Positions 44,145 to 54,060 of a DNA stretch of 64,000 bases are shown piece by piece. This DNA is from Chryseobacterium oryctis (lineage in GTDB: Bacteria; Bacteroidota; Bacteroidia; Flavobacteriales; Weeksellaceae). The stretch spans positions 62,001 to 126,000 of the forward strand of contig NZ_JAPDHV010000005.1 in NCBI RefSeq assembly GCF_025971925.1, read 5' to 3'. The stretch's first letter is position 1. Each line of letters starts with the position of its first letter. Both the position numbers and the translations under genes were made by a program. A model generated the notes under the pieces. It was given only the letters and a program-made list of their open reading frames with translations, searched no databases and was not told the origin of the DNA.

Positions 44145-45104
44145 TTAGAATAGCTCTCTAGCTACTTTTTTAATATTATCACTTTTTCCCATAGAATAAA
44201 AATGCAAAACAGGAACTCCAAAATCAAGTAATTCTCTGCATTGGTTAATCGCCCACTCTATTCCTATTTGTTTTACCGCATCATTATTTTTAGCATTTTC
44301 AACTTCATTAATAAGCTCTTCTGGTAAATCAATTTTAAAAACTTGTGGTAGAATTTTCAAATGTTTCTTTGTAGCAATAGGCTTAATCCCCGGAATGATA
44401 GGAACGGTGATCCCCATTTCTCTTGCACTTTTAACAAATTCTATAAATTTCTTGTTATCAAAAAACATTTGGGACACAATATAATCTGCACCTGCATCAA
44501 CTTTTTGCTTCAGCCATTTCAAATCATAATTCATTGAAGGAGCTTCCATATGTTTTTCAGGATAACCGGCAACTCCGATGCAGAATTTATTAAGTCCATC
44601 ATCACATTCTTTGTCGTCATGAAGATATTTACCTCTCCCTAAATCATTGATTTGATGAACTAAATCCATTGCACTGGCATGTCCACCTTTTGTTGGTTCA
44701 AAATACTGATGTCCTTTCATCGCATCACCTCTTAAAGCCATTACATTATCAATTCCAAGGTACATACAGTCAACCAAGAGATATTCGGTTTCTTCTTTCG
44801 TAAAACCTCCACAAAGCAAATGCGGAACAGTGTCTACATTATATTTATGCTGAATTGCCGCACAAATCCCCAAAGTTCCAGGACGCATTCTTGTGATTCT
44901 GCGCTCCATTAAACCATTTCCTTTATCTATATAAATATATTCTTCTCTCGAAGTCGTGACATCTATAAACGGAGGTTTGAACTCCATTAAAGGGTCGATA
45001 TTTTTATATAAATCTTCTATCCCAATTCCCTTTTGTGGTGGAACAACTTCTAAAGAAAACAAAGTTTTTCCGTTTGCGTTTTTTATGTGTTCTGTTATCT
45101 TCAT
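44145..45104 (-). CDS. metF: Methylenetetrahydrofolate reductase
   Basis: MetF reduces 5,10-methylene-THF to 5-methyl-THF, the methyl donor for methionine synthase. The 319-residue flavoprotein shows FSLEVVPPQ at the N-terminus, DVTTSREE, the folate/FAD segment NVMALRGD, GVAGYPEKH and DYIVSQMFFD. It is the last gene of the SAM-riboswitch-controlled operon and sits 21 bases after an unknown exported-protein gene. Its presence in the same transcript as both MetH halves makes the pathway complete. Confidence 0.96.
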   Translation of the reverse strand: MKITEHIKNANGKTLFSLEVVPPQKGIGIEDLYKNIDPLMEFKPPFIDVTTSREEYIYIDKGNGLMERRITRMRPGTLGICAAIQHKYNVDTVPHLLCGGFTKEETEYLLVDCMYLGIDNVMALRGDAMKGHQYFEPTKGGHASAMDLVHQINDLGRGKYLHDDKECDDGLNKFCIGVAGYPEKHMEAPSMNYDLKWLKQKVDAGADYIVSQMFFDNKKFIEFVKSAREMGITVPIIPGIKPIATKKHLKILPQVFKIDLPEELINEVENAKNNDAVKQIGIEWAINQCRELLDFGVPVLHFYSMGKSDNIKKVARELF

Positions 45105-45125
45105 TTTATATTTTAGTTCTAATTT

Positions 45126-46193
45126 TTAATAGTATTCTATAATATATTCCGACTTGTTTTTCAACTGACCATTTAAAGTATTGTTTATCTCTATCATATT
45201 GTTTTTATCGTCATATTTTATATCATAAACACATGTAATTTTACCTGGATAGAAATTAATAGGAAAATATGTTGAATAACATCCGTTATCACAATTAATA
45301 ATAATCGATTTCACTTTATTGTTATCTCCATAGATAATTTGGGTAACACTTGCTTTAGACTTATTTGATTCCGATATTTTACTTAATCTGTCTTTTTCGG
45401 CATAAGCATATTCTATACTTCCTTCATTTATTTCAGAGCCTTTGCCTTCATTCAGAATATAATCTTCTCTTAATAACTTGTTTTTACTGCTATATTTATA
45501 AAAATGTCTGTCTTTTAAAACACCAAAATAACGAACGCCTTCAATAGAGATACAATTATTTTGGCTGTCATATTTGTAGATGATATTATCCGATTCCCGT
45601 GTCTGATTTGGCTGCACCTGTATGGCATAATCCATATTAATCATGTTTACAAGTAAATTTTTATCGTATTTAAATTCGCTTTTTCTTTGAATCTTATTAT
45701 TGAAATACTGTTCTTTCTTCACAATTCTATTATTTTCATAATAGAATTTATTTATGGTAGAATCATTTTTAGTTGTAGCATATTGACTTTTAATTCTTAA
45801 CAATTTTCCGTCAGGTGTCATTTTTTTGGAAACAATGGTATTCTCTTTATCATTATTATATCCAATTGTAATTATTTCATCCTTATTTTTTGATGTAAGA
45901 TATTTTGAGCCTTTCTCATAGTTACTTTCCACAACGTTTCCATCTCGTGAATATTGAAAAGACTGATAGAATTGCCCATCCATCAAATAAGTAATCTTTT
46001 TTATCTTATTTTTTGAATACCATTCCGGTTCTCTGTCTAAAACATGATCAAACAACAGTGGATTGAATCTTACATTCACCAAAGGAATATTCGTGTAATT
46101 TACATATCCAATAAAATCTTTATCGCTGTATTTTTGAGCATAACTTTGAACAAAAAAGACAATACAAAACCATATAAGAATATTTTTACCCAT
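45126..46193 (-). CDS. Exported YD/RHS-like repeat protein inside the methionine operon
   Basis: The 355-residue protein has a signal peptide (ILIWFCIVFFVQSYAQ) followed by many beta-hairpin repeats of the form FYYENNRIVKKEQYF, FKYDKNLLVNM, YKYDSQNNCISIEG, YKYSSKNKLLREDY and IKYDDKNNMIEI. Such Y-x-Y-D repeats resemble those of RHS or MORN-like surface proteins. There is no toxin tip. It starts 3 bases after metH and stops 21 bases before metF, so it is expressed with the methionine genes, although no metabolic role is evident. The function is unknown. Confidence 0.75.
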   Translation of the reverse strand: MGKNILIWFCIVFFVQSYAQKYSDKDFIGYVNYTNIPLVNVRFNPLLFDHVLDREPEWYSKNKIKKITYLMDGQFYQSFQYSRDGNVVESNYEKGSKYLTSKNKDEIITIGYNNDKENTIVSKKMTPDGKLLRIKSQYATTKNDSTINKFYYENNRIVKKEQYFNNKIQRKSEFKYDKNLLVNMINMDYAIQVQPNQTRESDNIIYKYDSQNNCISIEGVRYFGVLKDRHFYKYSSKNKLLREDYILNEGKGSEINEGSIEYAYAEKDRLSKISESNKSKASVTQIIYGDNNKVKSIIINCDNGCYSTYFPINFYPGKITCVYDIKYDDKNNMIEINNTLNGQLKNKSEYIIEYY

Positions 46194-46196
46194 ACG

Positions 46197-48911
46197 TCAA
46201 TCTGCTAAATTAGGTGATAACCATTTTTTTGCTTCCTGAATACTACAAGCCCTTCTTTCAGAATAATCTTTAAGCTGATCTTCTGTAATTTTTCCTAAAC
46301 CAAAATATTTCGCGTGAGGACTTCCAAAATAATACCCGGAAACCGAAGCTGTCGGGAACATTGCCAAACTTTCAGTTAAATAAACTCCAATATTTTCTTT
46401 TACTTTCAGTAAATCCCAAATGGTTTTCTTTTCTAAATGATCTGGGCAAGCCGGATAACCTGGAGCAGGACGAATTCCTTTATATTTCTCGGCAATTAAT
46501 TCTTCATTGCTTAAATTTTCCTGATTTGCATATCCCCAATATTCTGTCCTGATTTTTTTATGTAAAAACTCGGCATAAGCCTCTGCAAAACGATCCGCCA
46601 AAGCTTTTACCATAATTGCATTATAGTCATCATTAGCTTTCTCATATTCTTCAGCCAATTCATCAGTTCCGAAACCTGTAGTTACACAAAATGCTCCCAC
46701 ATAGTCAGCTTTTCCTGAGCTTTGAGGCGCAATAAAATCACTTAAAGCCAGATATTCTTTTCCTTTAGAACGTTGTGCTTGTTGTCTTAATGTTAAGAAT
46801 TTAGCCTGTTCTTTATTACTTTCATTAAAGATTAGAATGTCATCCGTCTCATTAGAATTAGCTTTAAAAATTCCAAAAACTGCTTTTGCTGTTAAAAGCT
46901 TTTCATCTAAAATTTTCTTTAAAATAACTTGAGCATCATTAAACAACTCTTTCGCCTGAACACCCACAACCTCATCTTCTAAAATATTAGGATATTTACC
47001 ATGCAAATCCCAACTTCTGAAGAACGGAGACCAATCAATATATGGCAACAGCTCGTTTAAATCCTGATTTTCAATAACGGTTACTCCTAACTGATTTGGT
47101 GTAAAAATCTCTTCATTTTCCCAATCAATTTTAAACTTATTATCTCTCGCCTCTTCAATCGAAACATAATCTTTATCAACCTGTCTGTTCAGAAATTTCT
47201 CTCTGAAATCGGAATAATCGCTTTTTAAATCCTCAACATATTCTTTATTTCTGTCCCCCAGCAATGAACTTACTACATTTACCGCTCGGGAAGCGTCATT
47301 CACATGAACAACAGCGTTTTTATATTTCAAATCGATTTTTACCGCTGTGTGTGCTTTTGAAGTTGTTGCACCACCAATCATCAATGGAAAATCAAGGTTT
47401 TGTCTTTCTAATTCAGAAGCGATGTAAACCATCTCATCTAAACTTGGTGTAATCAACCCGCTCAACCCAATAACATCTACTTTTTCTTCAATTGCAGTTT
47501 GGATAATTTTTTCAGCAGGAACCATCACTCCGAGGTCAACAATTTCATAATTATTACAACCTAAAACCACACTCACAATATTTTTACCAATATCGTGAAC
47601 ATCACCTTTTACGGTTGCCATCAAAACCTTTCCGTTGGCTGGTTTGGTTCCGTCTTTCTCCGCTTCAATGAACGGTTGTAAATAAGCTACCGCTTTTTTC
47701 ATCACCCTCGCAGATTTTACAACCTGTGGCAAAAACATTTTTCCGCTTCCGAATAAGTCTCCGACAACCCCCATTCCGGTCATTAGATTAATTTCAATCA
47801 CATGGAGCGGTTTTTCTACTTGCAATCTTGCTTCTTCTACATCCTCTTCAATAAAACGGTCTATTCCTTTTACCAAAGCATGAGTAATTCTTTCTTGTAA
47901 AGGATGATTTCTCCATTCTAAGTCCTCAACTTTTTCTTTTTTAACAGATTTATGTTTCTCAGAATAATCCAATAATCTTTCTGTTGCATCCTCCCTTCTA
48001 TCAAGAATTACATCTTCTACTAATTCAAGAAGTTCTTTATTAATCTCATCATAAACCTCCAACATCGCCGGATTTACAATTCCCATATTCATTCCCGCCT
48101 GAATGGCATGATACAAGAAAACAGAGTGCATTGCTTCTCTCACTGTATCATTTCCTCGAAATGAAAACGAAACATTACTTACTCCCCCACTTACAGACAC
48201 ATACGGAAGATTTTGACGAACCCATCTCGTAGCTTCAATAAAATCAACAGCATTTTTTCTATGCTCTTCCATTCCTGTTGCAACAGGGAAAATATTTAAA
48301 TCGAAAATAATATCCTCTGGTGGAAAGTTTAATTGATTGACTAAAATATCATAAGACCGTTTTGAAATTTCAATTCTACGATCATAAGTATCGGCTTGTC
48401 CAACCTCATCAAAAGCCATTACAATTACTGCTGCACCATATCTTTTAATCGCTTTTGCCTGTTTTATAAACTCTTCTTCTCCGCCTTTCAAACTGATAGA
48501 GTTTACAACACATTTTCCTTGTGCAACCTGCAATCCCGCTTCCAAAATTTCCCATTTTGAGGAATCAATCATTATCGGGATTCTGGCAATATCCGGTTCA
48601 GAAGCTATTAAATTTAAAAATTTAATCATTGAAGCTTTTCCATCAATCAATCCGTCATCAAAATTAACATCAAGAATCTGCGCACCACCTTCAACCTGAT
48701 GACGTGCAATATCTAAAGCTTCAGCAAATTTTTCTTCTTTTATTAATCTTAAAAATTTCTTTGAACCTGCCACATTGGTTCTTTCTCCGACGTTGATAAA
48801 ATTACTTTCAGGAGTAATAATCAATGGTTCAAGACCTGATAATCGAAGGTATTTGGTGTTTGGTGTTTGGTGTTTGGTGTTTAATATTTCGTTATTGATT
48901 TTATTTTCCAT
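46197..48911 (-). CDS. metH: Methionine synthase, cobalamin-dependent, C-terminal half
   Basis: This half carries the folate-binding domain ([15 protein letters not shown], about residues 38-300), the cobalamin domain ([13 protein letters not shown], with the cobalt-binding His, and [13 protein letters not shown]) and the AdoMet activation domain ([12 protein letters not shown], then [19 protein letters not shown]). The homocysteine domain is a separate gene upstream. The first 22 residues ([20 protein letters not shown]) are not conserved-looking; they come from a heptanucleotide repeat at the edge of the inserted element. The gene overlaps the four-helix-bundle gene by 11 bases. It is 904 residues long. 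Confidence 0.95.
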   Translation of the reverse strand: MENKINNEILNTKHQTPNTKYLRLSGLEPLIITPESNFINVGERTNVAGSKKFLRLIKEEKFAEALDIARHQVEGGAQILDVNFDDGLIDGKASMIKFLNLIASEPDIARIPIMIDSSKWEILEAGLQVAQGKCVVNSISLKGGEEEFIKQAKAIKRYGAAVIVMAFDEVGQADTYDRRIEISKRSYDILVNQLNFPPEDIIFDLNIFPVATGMEEHRKNAVDFIEATRWVRQNLPYVSVSGGVSNVSFSFRGNDTVREAMHSVFLYHAIQAGMNMGIVNPAMLEVYDEINKELLELVEDVILDRREDATERLLDYSEKHKSVKKEKVEDLEWRNHPLQERITHALVKGIDRFIEEDVEEARLQVEKPLHVIEINLMTGMGVVGDLFGSGKMFLPQVVKSARVMKKAVAYLQPFIEAEKDGTKPANGKVLMATVKGDVHDIGKNIVSVVLGCNNYEIVDLGVMVPAEKIIQTAIEEKVDVIGLSGLITPSLDEMVYIASELERQNLDFPLMIGGATTSKAHTAVKIDLKYKNAVVHVNDASRAVNVVSSLLGDRNKEYVEDLKSDYSDFREKFLNRQVDKDYVSIEEARDNKFKIDWENEEIFTPNQLGVTVIENQDLNELLPYIDWSPFFRSWDLHGKYPNILEDEVVGVQAKELFNDAQVILKKILDEKLLTAKAVFGIFKANSNETDDILIFNESNKEQAKFLTLRQQAQRSKGKEYLALSDFIAPQSSGKADYVGAFCVTTGFGTDELAEEYEKANDDYNAIMVKALADRFAEAYAEFLHKKIRTEYWGYANQENLSNEELIAEKYKGIRPAPGYPACPDHLEKKTIWDLLKVKENIGVYLTESLAMFPTASVSGYYFGSPHAKYFGLGKITEDQLKDYSERRACSIQEAKKWLSPNLAD
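48852..48879 (-). repeat. Four tandem heptanucleotides at the start of metH
   Basis: The plus strand has TTTGGTG four times without a break. It lies inside the coding start of the metH C-terminal half, 32 bases from the ATG, and encodes the peptide [11 protein letters not shown] change of one copy (7 bases) would shift the frame. Confidence 0.85.
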
Positions 48912-49275
48912 TTTCTACTTTTTTAAAATAATTAATAAAACCATTTAACAGTTTTTTTGAAGTTTGAATTTCATCTGAAATTCTATTAAAAATATCTTTA
49001 TTAATAAATTGTTGGTCTAATGCGAGATAAAATTGAGTTTCTAACTCGAATAATGAACCTCTTGAAATGTAAAGAAAAACCAGAGTTCCCTTGGCTGTAT
49101 TTCGTCCAACCCCTTCTGCAATATTTGATGGAATAGAAACTACACAACGTCCCATTTGACTAGTTAATCCAAATTGTTCCGAGCTTGGAAATTCTCTAGT
49201 AATTATATAAACTGAATTGGCTAACTGTCTTGCAGATAACCAAACATCTAGTGTTGTAAAGTCTTGAAAACCCAT
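48901..49275 (-). CDS. Four-helix-bundle protein of the 23S rRNA intervening-sequence (IVS) family
   Basis: The 124-residue protein has the recognisable family pattern: [46 protein letters not shown], then [20 protein letters not shown]. Family members were first seen inside intervening sequences of 23S rRNA in Leptospira and also occur as free genes in Bacteroidota. They have no known enzymatic activity and form pentamers in structures. Here it is placed between the metH halves and bounded by repeat sequence. It is on the operon strand, starting 17 bases after the upstream gene and overlapping the downstream one by 11. Confidence 0.9.
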   Translation of the reverse strand: MGFQDFTTLDVWLSARQLANSVYIITREFPSSEQFGLTSQMGRCVVSIPSNIAEGVGRNTAKGTLVFLYISRGSLFELETQFYLALDQQFINKDIFNRISDEIQTSKKLLNGFINYFKKVENGK

Positions 49276-49292
49276 AATCTATAAACTTTATA

Positions 49293-50303
49293 CTAAATAC
49301 TAAACACTAACTTTCTGGGTTCGTAATTTTTAACCAAATCTGCAATTGCCTTGATATGGTCCGGAGTTGTTCCACAACAACCTCCGATAATATTGATTAA
49401 TCCTTTTTCCGCATATTCTTTAATCTGACTCGCCATATATTCAGGCGTCTCATCGTATTTTCCGAAAGCATTGGGCAATCCTGCATTTGGATATGCTGAA
49501 ATATAAAATTCAGAATTATGGGCTACTGTTTCCAAATATGGCGTTAATTGACTCGCTCCCAAAGCACAATTGAAACCAACACTCAATAAATTCAAATGAG
49601 AAACTGAAATTAAAAAGGCTTCAGCTGTTTGTCCGCTCAATGTTCTTCCTGAAGCATCGGTAATTGTTCCGGAAACCATAATTGGGATTTTAATTCCTCT
49701 TTCTTCCTGAATTTCATCAATTGCAAATAATGCAGCTTTTGCATTCAGTGTATCAAAAATTGTTTCAACCAATAAAATATCAGAACCTCCGTCTAACAAA
49801 GCCTCACTCTGCTGCTTATAAGCTACGCGAAGCTCTTCAAAAGTAATGGCTCTATAACCTGGGTCATTCACATCCGGGCTTAAGCTTGCCGTTCTGTTTG
49901 TAGGACCAATAGAACCTGCTACAAATCTTGGCTTGTCAGGGTTTTTGGCGGTAAATTCATCACAAACTTTTCTTGCAATTTTTGCAGATTCATAGTTTAG
50001 TTCATAGACCAAATCTTCCATGTGATAATCTGCCATTGCAATCGTAGTTCCTGAAAAGGTATTGGTTTCAATAATATCAGCTCCCGCTTCTAAATATTTT
50101 CTATGAACCTCTTCTATTGCATGAGGCTGAGTTAAAGAAAGTAAATCATTGTTCCCTTTTACAGGAGATTTCCAATCCTTAAAACGCTCACCACGATAAT
50201 CTTCTTCCTCGAATTTATACCGCTGAAGCATTGTTCCCATCGCTCCGTCGAGAACCAAAATTCTTTCGGATAATACTTTATATAGTTTTTCAGTATTTTT
50301 CAT
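49293..50303 (-). CDS. metH: Methionine synthase, homocysteine-binding N-terminal half
   Basis: This 336-residue protein is the homocysteine S-methyltransferase barrel of MetH. It shows [20 protein letters not shown] at the N-terminus, [25 protein letters not shown] (first zinc Cys) and [14 protein letters not shown] (two zinc Cys). It passes homocysteine to the methyl-cobalamin of the partner protein encoded two genes downstream. The final residues LVFSI are encoded by the heptad repeat of the adjacent element, so the original C-terminus may have been altered. A split MetH is common in flavobacteria as far as I know. Confidence 0.94.
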   Translation of the reverse strand: MKNTEKLYKVLSERILVLDGAMGTMLQRYKFEEEDYRGERFKDWKSPVKGNNDLLSLTQPHAIEEVHRKYLEAGADIIETNTFSGTTIAMADYHMEDLVYELNYESAKIARKVCDEFTAKNPDKPRFVAGSIGPTNRTASLSPDVNDPGYRAITFEELRVAYKQQSEALLDGGSDILLVETIFDTLNAKAALFAIDEIQEERGIKIPIMVSGTITDASGRTLSGQTAEAFLISVSHLNLLSVGFNCALGASQLTPYLETVAHNSEFYISAYPNAGLPNAFGKYDETPEYMASQIKEYAEKGLINIIGGCCGTTPDHIKAIADLVKNYEPRKLVFSI

Positions 50304-50328
50304 TGTATATTATTTTTTCATCATGGAA

Positions 50329-51489
50329 TTAATCCAATGCTTGTTTTAAATCTTCGATGATATCATCCACATTTTCCAACCCTACGGAACAACGAACCAA
50401 ACCTGCTGTAATTCCGACCTCATTTCTTTCTTCATCAGACAATTTTGAATGCGTTGTAGATGCAGGATGCGTCACAATCGTTCTGGTATCACCTAAATTG
50501 GCAGAAAGAGAACACATTTTAATCTTATTTAAAAAATTTCGACCTCCTTCTATTCCTCCTTTTACTTCAAAAGCAACGATATTTCCACCCAATTTCATTT
50601 GTTTTTTTGCAACTTCATAACTTGGATGAGATTTTAGGAAAGGATATTTCACCAATTCTACATTAGGGTGATTTTCTAAAAACTTAGCCACTTTTAAAGC
50701 ATTTTCACAATGTTTTTCAACACGAATTGCTAAAGTTTCCAAACTTTTTGACAACACCCATGCGTTGAAAGGCGACATTGCAGGTCCTGTATTTCTTGCG
50801 AAAAGATAAATTTCACGAATTAAATCTTCCCTACCAACTGCCACACCTCCTAAAACACGACCTTGACCATCAATCAGTTTCGTTGCCGAATGAACAACAA
50901 TATCCGCACCGTATTTTATAGGCTGCTGAAGGTAAGGTGTTGCAAAGCAGTTATCTACTATAAAAATAAGATTATGTTTTTTTGCAATCTGCCCGAAAAA
51001 CTCCAAATCAAGTACTTCAATAGCCGGGTTTGTCGGAGTTTCCAAATATAAAATTTTTGTATTCGGCTGAATATATTTTTCTACATTCTCAGCATCTTCA
51101 GCTTTGAAATAAGTTGTTTCGATATTCCATTTTGGGAAATATTTTGTAAACAGAGTATGTGTAGAACCAAAAACTGATTGACAGCTCACAATATGGTCTC
51201 CAGCATTTAATAAAGTTGCAAAAGTTGAATAGATTGCGGCCATTCCTGTTGCAAACGCATAACCTGCTTCAGCACCTTCCATTTTTGCGATTTTATCTGT
51301 AAATTCCGTTACATTTGGGTTTGAAAATCGGCTGTATAAATTTTTAGATTTTTCTTCTGCAAAACTTGCTCTCATATCTTCTGCATCCTGAAAAATAAAG
51401 CTGGATGTAAGATATAGCGGAGTTGAATGCTCGTCAAACTGAGTTCTTTCTGTTTGAGTTCTTATTGCGAATGTTTCAAAATTTTCCAT
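50329..51489 (-). CDS. metZ: PLP-dependent O-acylhomoserine sulfhydrylase (MetZ-like)
   Basis: The 386-residue enzyme belongs to the Cys/Met-metabolism PLP family, with the N-terminal TPLYLTSSF, YSRFSNPN, the ring-stacking and phosphate sites FATGMAAIYS, and the cofactor lysine in HSATKLIDGQGRVLGG. In this operon with metX it would make homocysteine from O-acetyl- or O-succinylhomoserine and sulfide. The GQGRVLGG segment resembles O-succinylhomoserine sulfhydrylases, but the upstream acyltransferase determines the actual substrate. Cystathionine synthase activity is an alternative. Confidence 0.88.
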   Translation of the reverse strand: MENFETFAIRTQTERTQFDEHSTPLYLTSSFIFQDAEDMRASFAEEKSKNLYSRFSNPNVTEFTDKIAKMEGAEAGYAFATGMAAIYSTFATLLNAGDHIVSCQSVFGSTHTLFTKYFPKWNIETTYFKAEDAENVEKYIQPNTKILYLETPTNPAIEVLDLEFFGQIAKKHNLIFIVDNCFATPYLQQPIKYGADIVVHSATKLIDGQGRVLGGVAVGREDLIREIYLFARNTGPAMSPFNAWVLSKSLETLAIRVEKHCENALKVAKFLENHPNVELVKYPFLKSHPSYEVAKKQMKLGGNIVAFEVKGGIEGGRNFLNKIKMCSLSANLGDTRTIVTHPASTTHSKLSDEERNEVGITAGLVRCSVGLENVDDIIEDLKQALD

Positions 51490-51521
51490 ATAGTTTTAAT
51501 TTGTCAATCTTACGATTGTAT

Positions 51522-53060
51522 TTATTTGGTTTCACTTACTCTTAAAATATCTCCGAAAACACCTCTCGCCGTAACTTTTGCTCCCGCTCCCGCTCCCATG
51601 ATTACAATTGGATTTTCGCCATAACTTTCCGTATAAATTTCAAAGATAGAATCTGAACCTTTCAGTTGTCCTAAAGCGGAATTGGCAGGAACAGAAATCA
51701 ATTTCACATCAAGTTCTCCTTTATCCTTTTGTAAATCTCCGTGCAAATCTCCAACATATCTTAAAACATGTTCTGGTTCTTGATTTTCTTTTATTTTTTG
51801 ATATTCTTCATCCAGTTCTGTAAGTCTTGAAATGAATTCGGTTTTATCAATTGAAAGAAGATGTTCCGGGATTAAATTTTGGATATTAATATCACTAAAT
51901 TCATTAATCAAATCTAATTCTCTTGCCAAAATCAACAGTTTTCTAGCAACGTCATTTCCTGAAAGGTCTTCACGCGGATCTGGCTCTGTAAAGCCTTTTT
52001 CCATTGCTTCACCTATAATGGTTGAAAAGTTCTCATTTCTTACTGAAAAATTATTGAAAATATAACTTAAAGAACCTGAAAAAACCCCTTTGATTCTCGT
52101 AATATTTTCTCCTGAAAGGTGCAACAATTTAATAGTATCAATCAACGGTAAACCTGCCCCCACATTGGTTTCGTAAAGATATTTTTTCTTATTTTTTTCT
52201 AATGATTTTCTTAAACTTCTATAGCTTGAAATAGGGAGTGTATTGTAAATTTTATTTGATGAAACAATATCAAAACCGTTGTCAACAAAAGAATCATAAT
52301 GTTTCACAAAATCTTTACTTGCTGTATTATCTACCATCACAAGATTTTCCAAATGATGCTCTTTTGCATACTGAATAAGATTTTCAACGCTTGAATCTGT
52401 TTGAGAATAATTGATTTTTTGTCTCCAATCGCTTCCGAAACCAGCTTTATTAAGAGCCATTTTTCTGGAGTTGGCAATTGCAACAATTTTCAATTGTAAT
52501 CTTTTACGCTTTAAAATATCATGCTCTGAATCCAGAATCTGCTCTACTAAAGTTCCTCCCACATTTCCGTGTCCGATTAAAGCTAAATGAACAACTTTTG
52601 GCTTTCCGTAAATTTCTGTTTCGATGATATTTTTGGCAATTTCTGTCTGATTATCAGTTACTACAATATTTACTCTTCCTGCAGATGCAATTTGATTTAA
52701 TAATAATGGGAAGATTTTATTTCGCTGAAGCTCAGAAAGAATTTTATTATAATTCTCTGATACAAAACCGATTACCGCAACATTATTAATATTATAAATA
52801 TTACTTACAGCTCCTTTTGCTTTTTCATTTTTAAATTCTTCTGCAAGAACTCTCACTGCATCTTCTGCATCTTTTTCATCCACCAAAACCGAAACTCCGT
52901 TTTCAATTGCCTGTTGTGAAATTACTCCGACACTGATTCCTTCATCATTTAAAGTTTTAAAAATTCTGGAATCTACTCCGATTTGCCCAAGAAAGTCTTT
53001 TCCTTCAAAGTTTACCAGTGCCTTGTTTCGATAGATGTTTATCGTATCTGCTGTTGTCAT
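51522..53060 (-). CDS. hom: Homoserine dehydrogenase with N-terminal ACT domains, no aspartokinase
   Basis: Residues 1-150 form a tandem ACT-type regulatory region (IGVDSRIFKTLNDEGISVGVIS, then VAVIGFVSENYNKILSEL). Residues 155-512 form the dehydrogenase, with the NAD(P)-binding LIGHGNVGG, VDNTASK, SSNKIYNT, ETNVGAGLPLIDTI and GSLSYIFN. It reduces aspartate semialdehyde to homoserine, feeding metX. The layout is like the C-terminal two thirds of ThrA/MetL with the aspartokinase removed. The start overlaps the metX stop by four bases (ATGA). The effector sensed by the ACT part is unknown. Confidence 0.93.
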   Translation of the reverse strand: MTTADTINIYRNKALVNFEGKDFLGQIGVDSRIFKTLNDEGISVGVISQQAIENGVSVLVDEKDAEDAVRVLAEEFKNEKAKGAVSNIYNINNVAVIGFVSENYNKILSELQRNKIFPLLLNQIASAGRVNIVVTDNQTEIAKNIIETEIYGKPKVVHLALIGHGNVGGTLVEQILDSEHDILKRKRLQLKIVAIANSRKMALNKAGFGSDWRQKINYSQTDSSVENLIQYAKEHHLENLVMVDNTASKDFVKHYDSFVDNGFDIVSSNKIYNTLPISSYRSLRKSLEKNKKKYLYETNVGAGLPLIDTIKLLHLSGENITRIKGVFSGSLSYIFNNFSVRNENFSTIIGEAMEKGFTEPDPREDLSGNDVARKLLILARELDLINEFSDINIQNLIPEHLLSIDKTEFISRLTELDEEYQKIKENQEPEHVLRYVGDLHGDLQKDKGELDVKLISVPANSALGQLKGSDSIFEIYTESYGENPIVIMGAGAGAKVTARGVFGDILRVSETK

Positions 53061-54001
53061 ATTTTAAGAATTGGTTTTATGATATTATTTAATTGTTCGT
53101 ATTCCATTAAAAAGGCATCATGCCCATGAATTGATTTTATTTCGTGATAGAAAACATTTTCTTTTTTCTTTTTTAGATTTTCAAAGCACATTCGAATTTC
53201 TGAAGCTGGGAAAAACAAATCTGTATCTACAGAAACCAGATGTATTTGCGCCTGAATTTTCTCCAACAAATTTTCTTCAGCGTTAATGTTCATCAACAAA
53301 TGATTCATCAGTTTGTACGCTTTTAAACTAAATCTATCGTTTAAAGCATTTCCGTGATAAATCAACCAGTCTTCCGATTCTAATCTCTGTTTTTGCTGAT
53401 TATATTTATTTTGAAATCTATCATTTAATGACTCAGGTGTTCTATAACACAACATTGCATGAATTCGGGCTTTTTGTAGAGGCTCATCATTTTGGTTTAA
53501 TAAAAATTTCTGAACCAGACATTGTGCATGAAGCCAATCGTGTGTTTTGAAATCACACGCAATAGGAATAAAAACTTCGGCAAGCTGTTGATTTTTCACC
53601 AACATTTCCCAAGCGATTCCGCCCCCTAAAGAACCTCCGATAATGGCATATAAATTTTTAATATTTAAAAATTCAAGACCTTTCAGAAATATATTGGCTA
53701 CATCCGAAGCTGTGAAATCTTCATATTCGTCAATTAAAAAACCATCATAACCGTTTCCGGGAATATTGAAACACAGAACTGTATATTTATCTGTACCAAT
53801 CACCTGATTTTCTCCGATTAGTTTTTTCCACCAGCCTTTTTCGCCTGAAACATCTGAGTTTCCGGTTAAGGCATGATTAACCAAAATAATAGGAGCAGAA
53901 AACAAGTCTTTCCCGAAAAGCTGATAGCTCAACGAGATATGATATTCCTTTTGGGAATGAGTTTGATACGAAAAATTAATATAGTTTAGTTCTGTTTTCA
54001 A
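53057..54001 (-). CDS. metX: Homoserine O-acetyltransferase (alpha/beta hydrolase, MetX)
   Basis: MetX acylates homoserine using acyl-CoA, committing it to methionine. The 314-residue protein has the alpha/beta-hydrolase landmarks: the oxyanion strand NHALTGNSDV, CFNIPGNGYDG, the nucleophile Ser in GGSLGGG, the Asp in SVDTDLFFP and the His in IHGHDAFL. It is shorter than the usual 350-380 residues of the family. It is the first gene after the SAM-I riboswitch, with a leader of about 60 bases between the riboswitch and the ATG. Confidence 0.93.
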   Translation of the reverse strand: MKTELNYINFSYQTHSQKEYHISLSYQLFGKDLFSAPIILVNHALTGNSDVSGEKGWWKKLIGENQVIGTDKYTVLCFNIPGNGYDGFLIDEYEDFTASDVANIFLKGLEFLNIKNLYAIIGGSLGGGIAWEMLVKNQQLAEVFIPIACDFKTHDWLHAQCLVQKFLLNQNDEPLQKARIHAMLCYRTPESLNDRFQNKYNQQKQRLESEDWLIYHGNALNDRFSLKAYKLMNHLLMNINAEENLLEKIQAQIHLVSVDTDLFFPASEIRMCFENLKKKKENVFYHEIKSIHGHDAFLMEYEQLNNIIKPILKI

Positions 54002-54060
54002 TTCTATTTGCTTTAAATATAATTGAAAATGCCACGAGAAATGGCTGAAAGAACTTCAGT

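Larger units (their letters stand above)
48852..49310 (-). mobile_element. IVS-type four-helix-bundle element inserted between the two metH halves
   Basis: The unit contains one ORF (four-helix-bundle protein). Its upstream edge (minus strand) has TTAGTG-TTTAGTA-TTTAGTA (49291-49310). Its downstream edge has four TTTGGTG heptads in the opposite orientation (48852-48879), so the ends are imperfect inverted repeats. The last residues of the N-terminal metH half and the first of the C-terminal half are encoded by these repeats. I infer a mobile or once-mobile element; the mechanism is not known. Confidence 0.55.

Noticed and set aside
48852..48879. CRISPR-like array
   Set aside because: The units are 7 bases, contiguous and without spacers; it is a simple tandem repeat. 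No CRISPR array was found elsewhere in the window.
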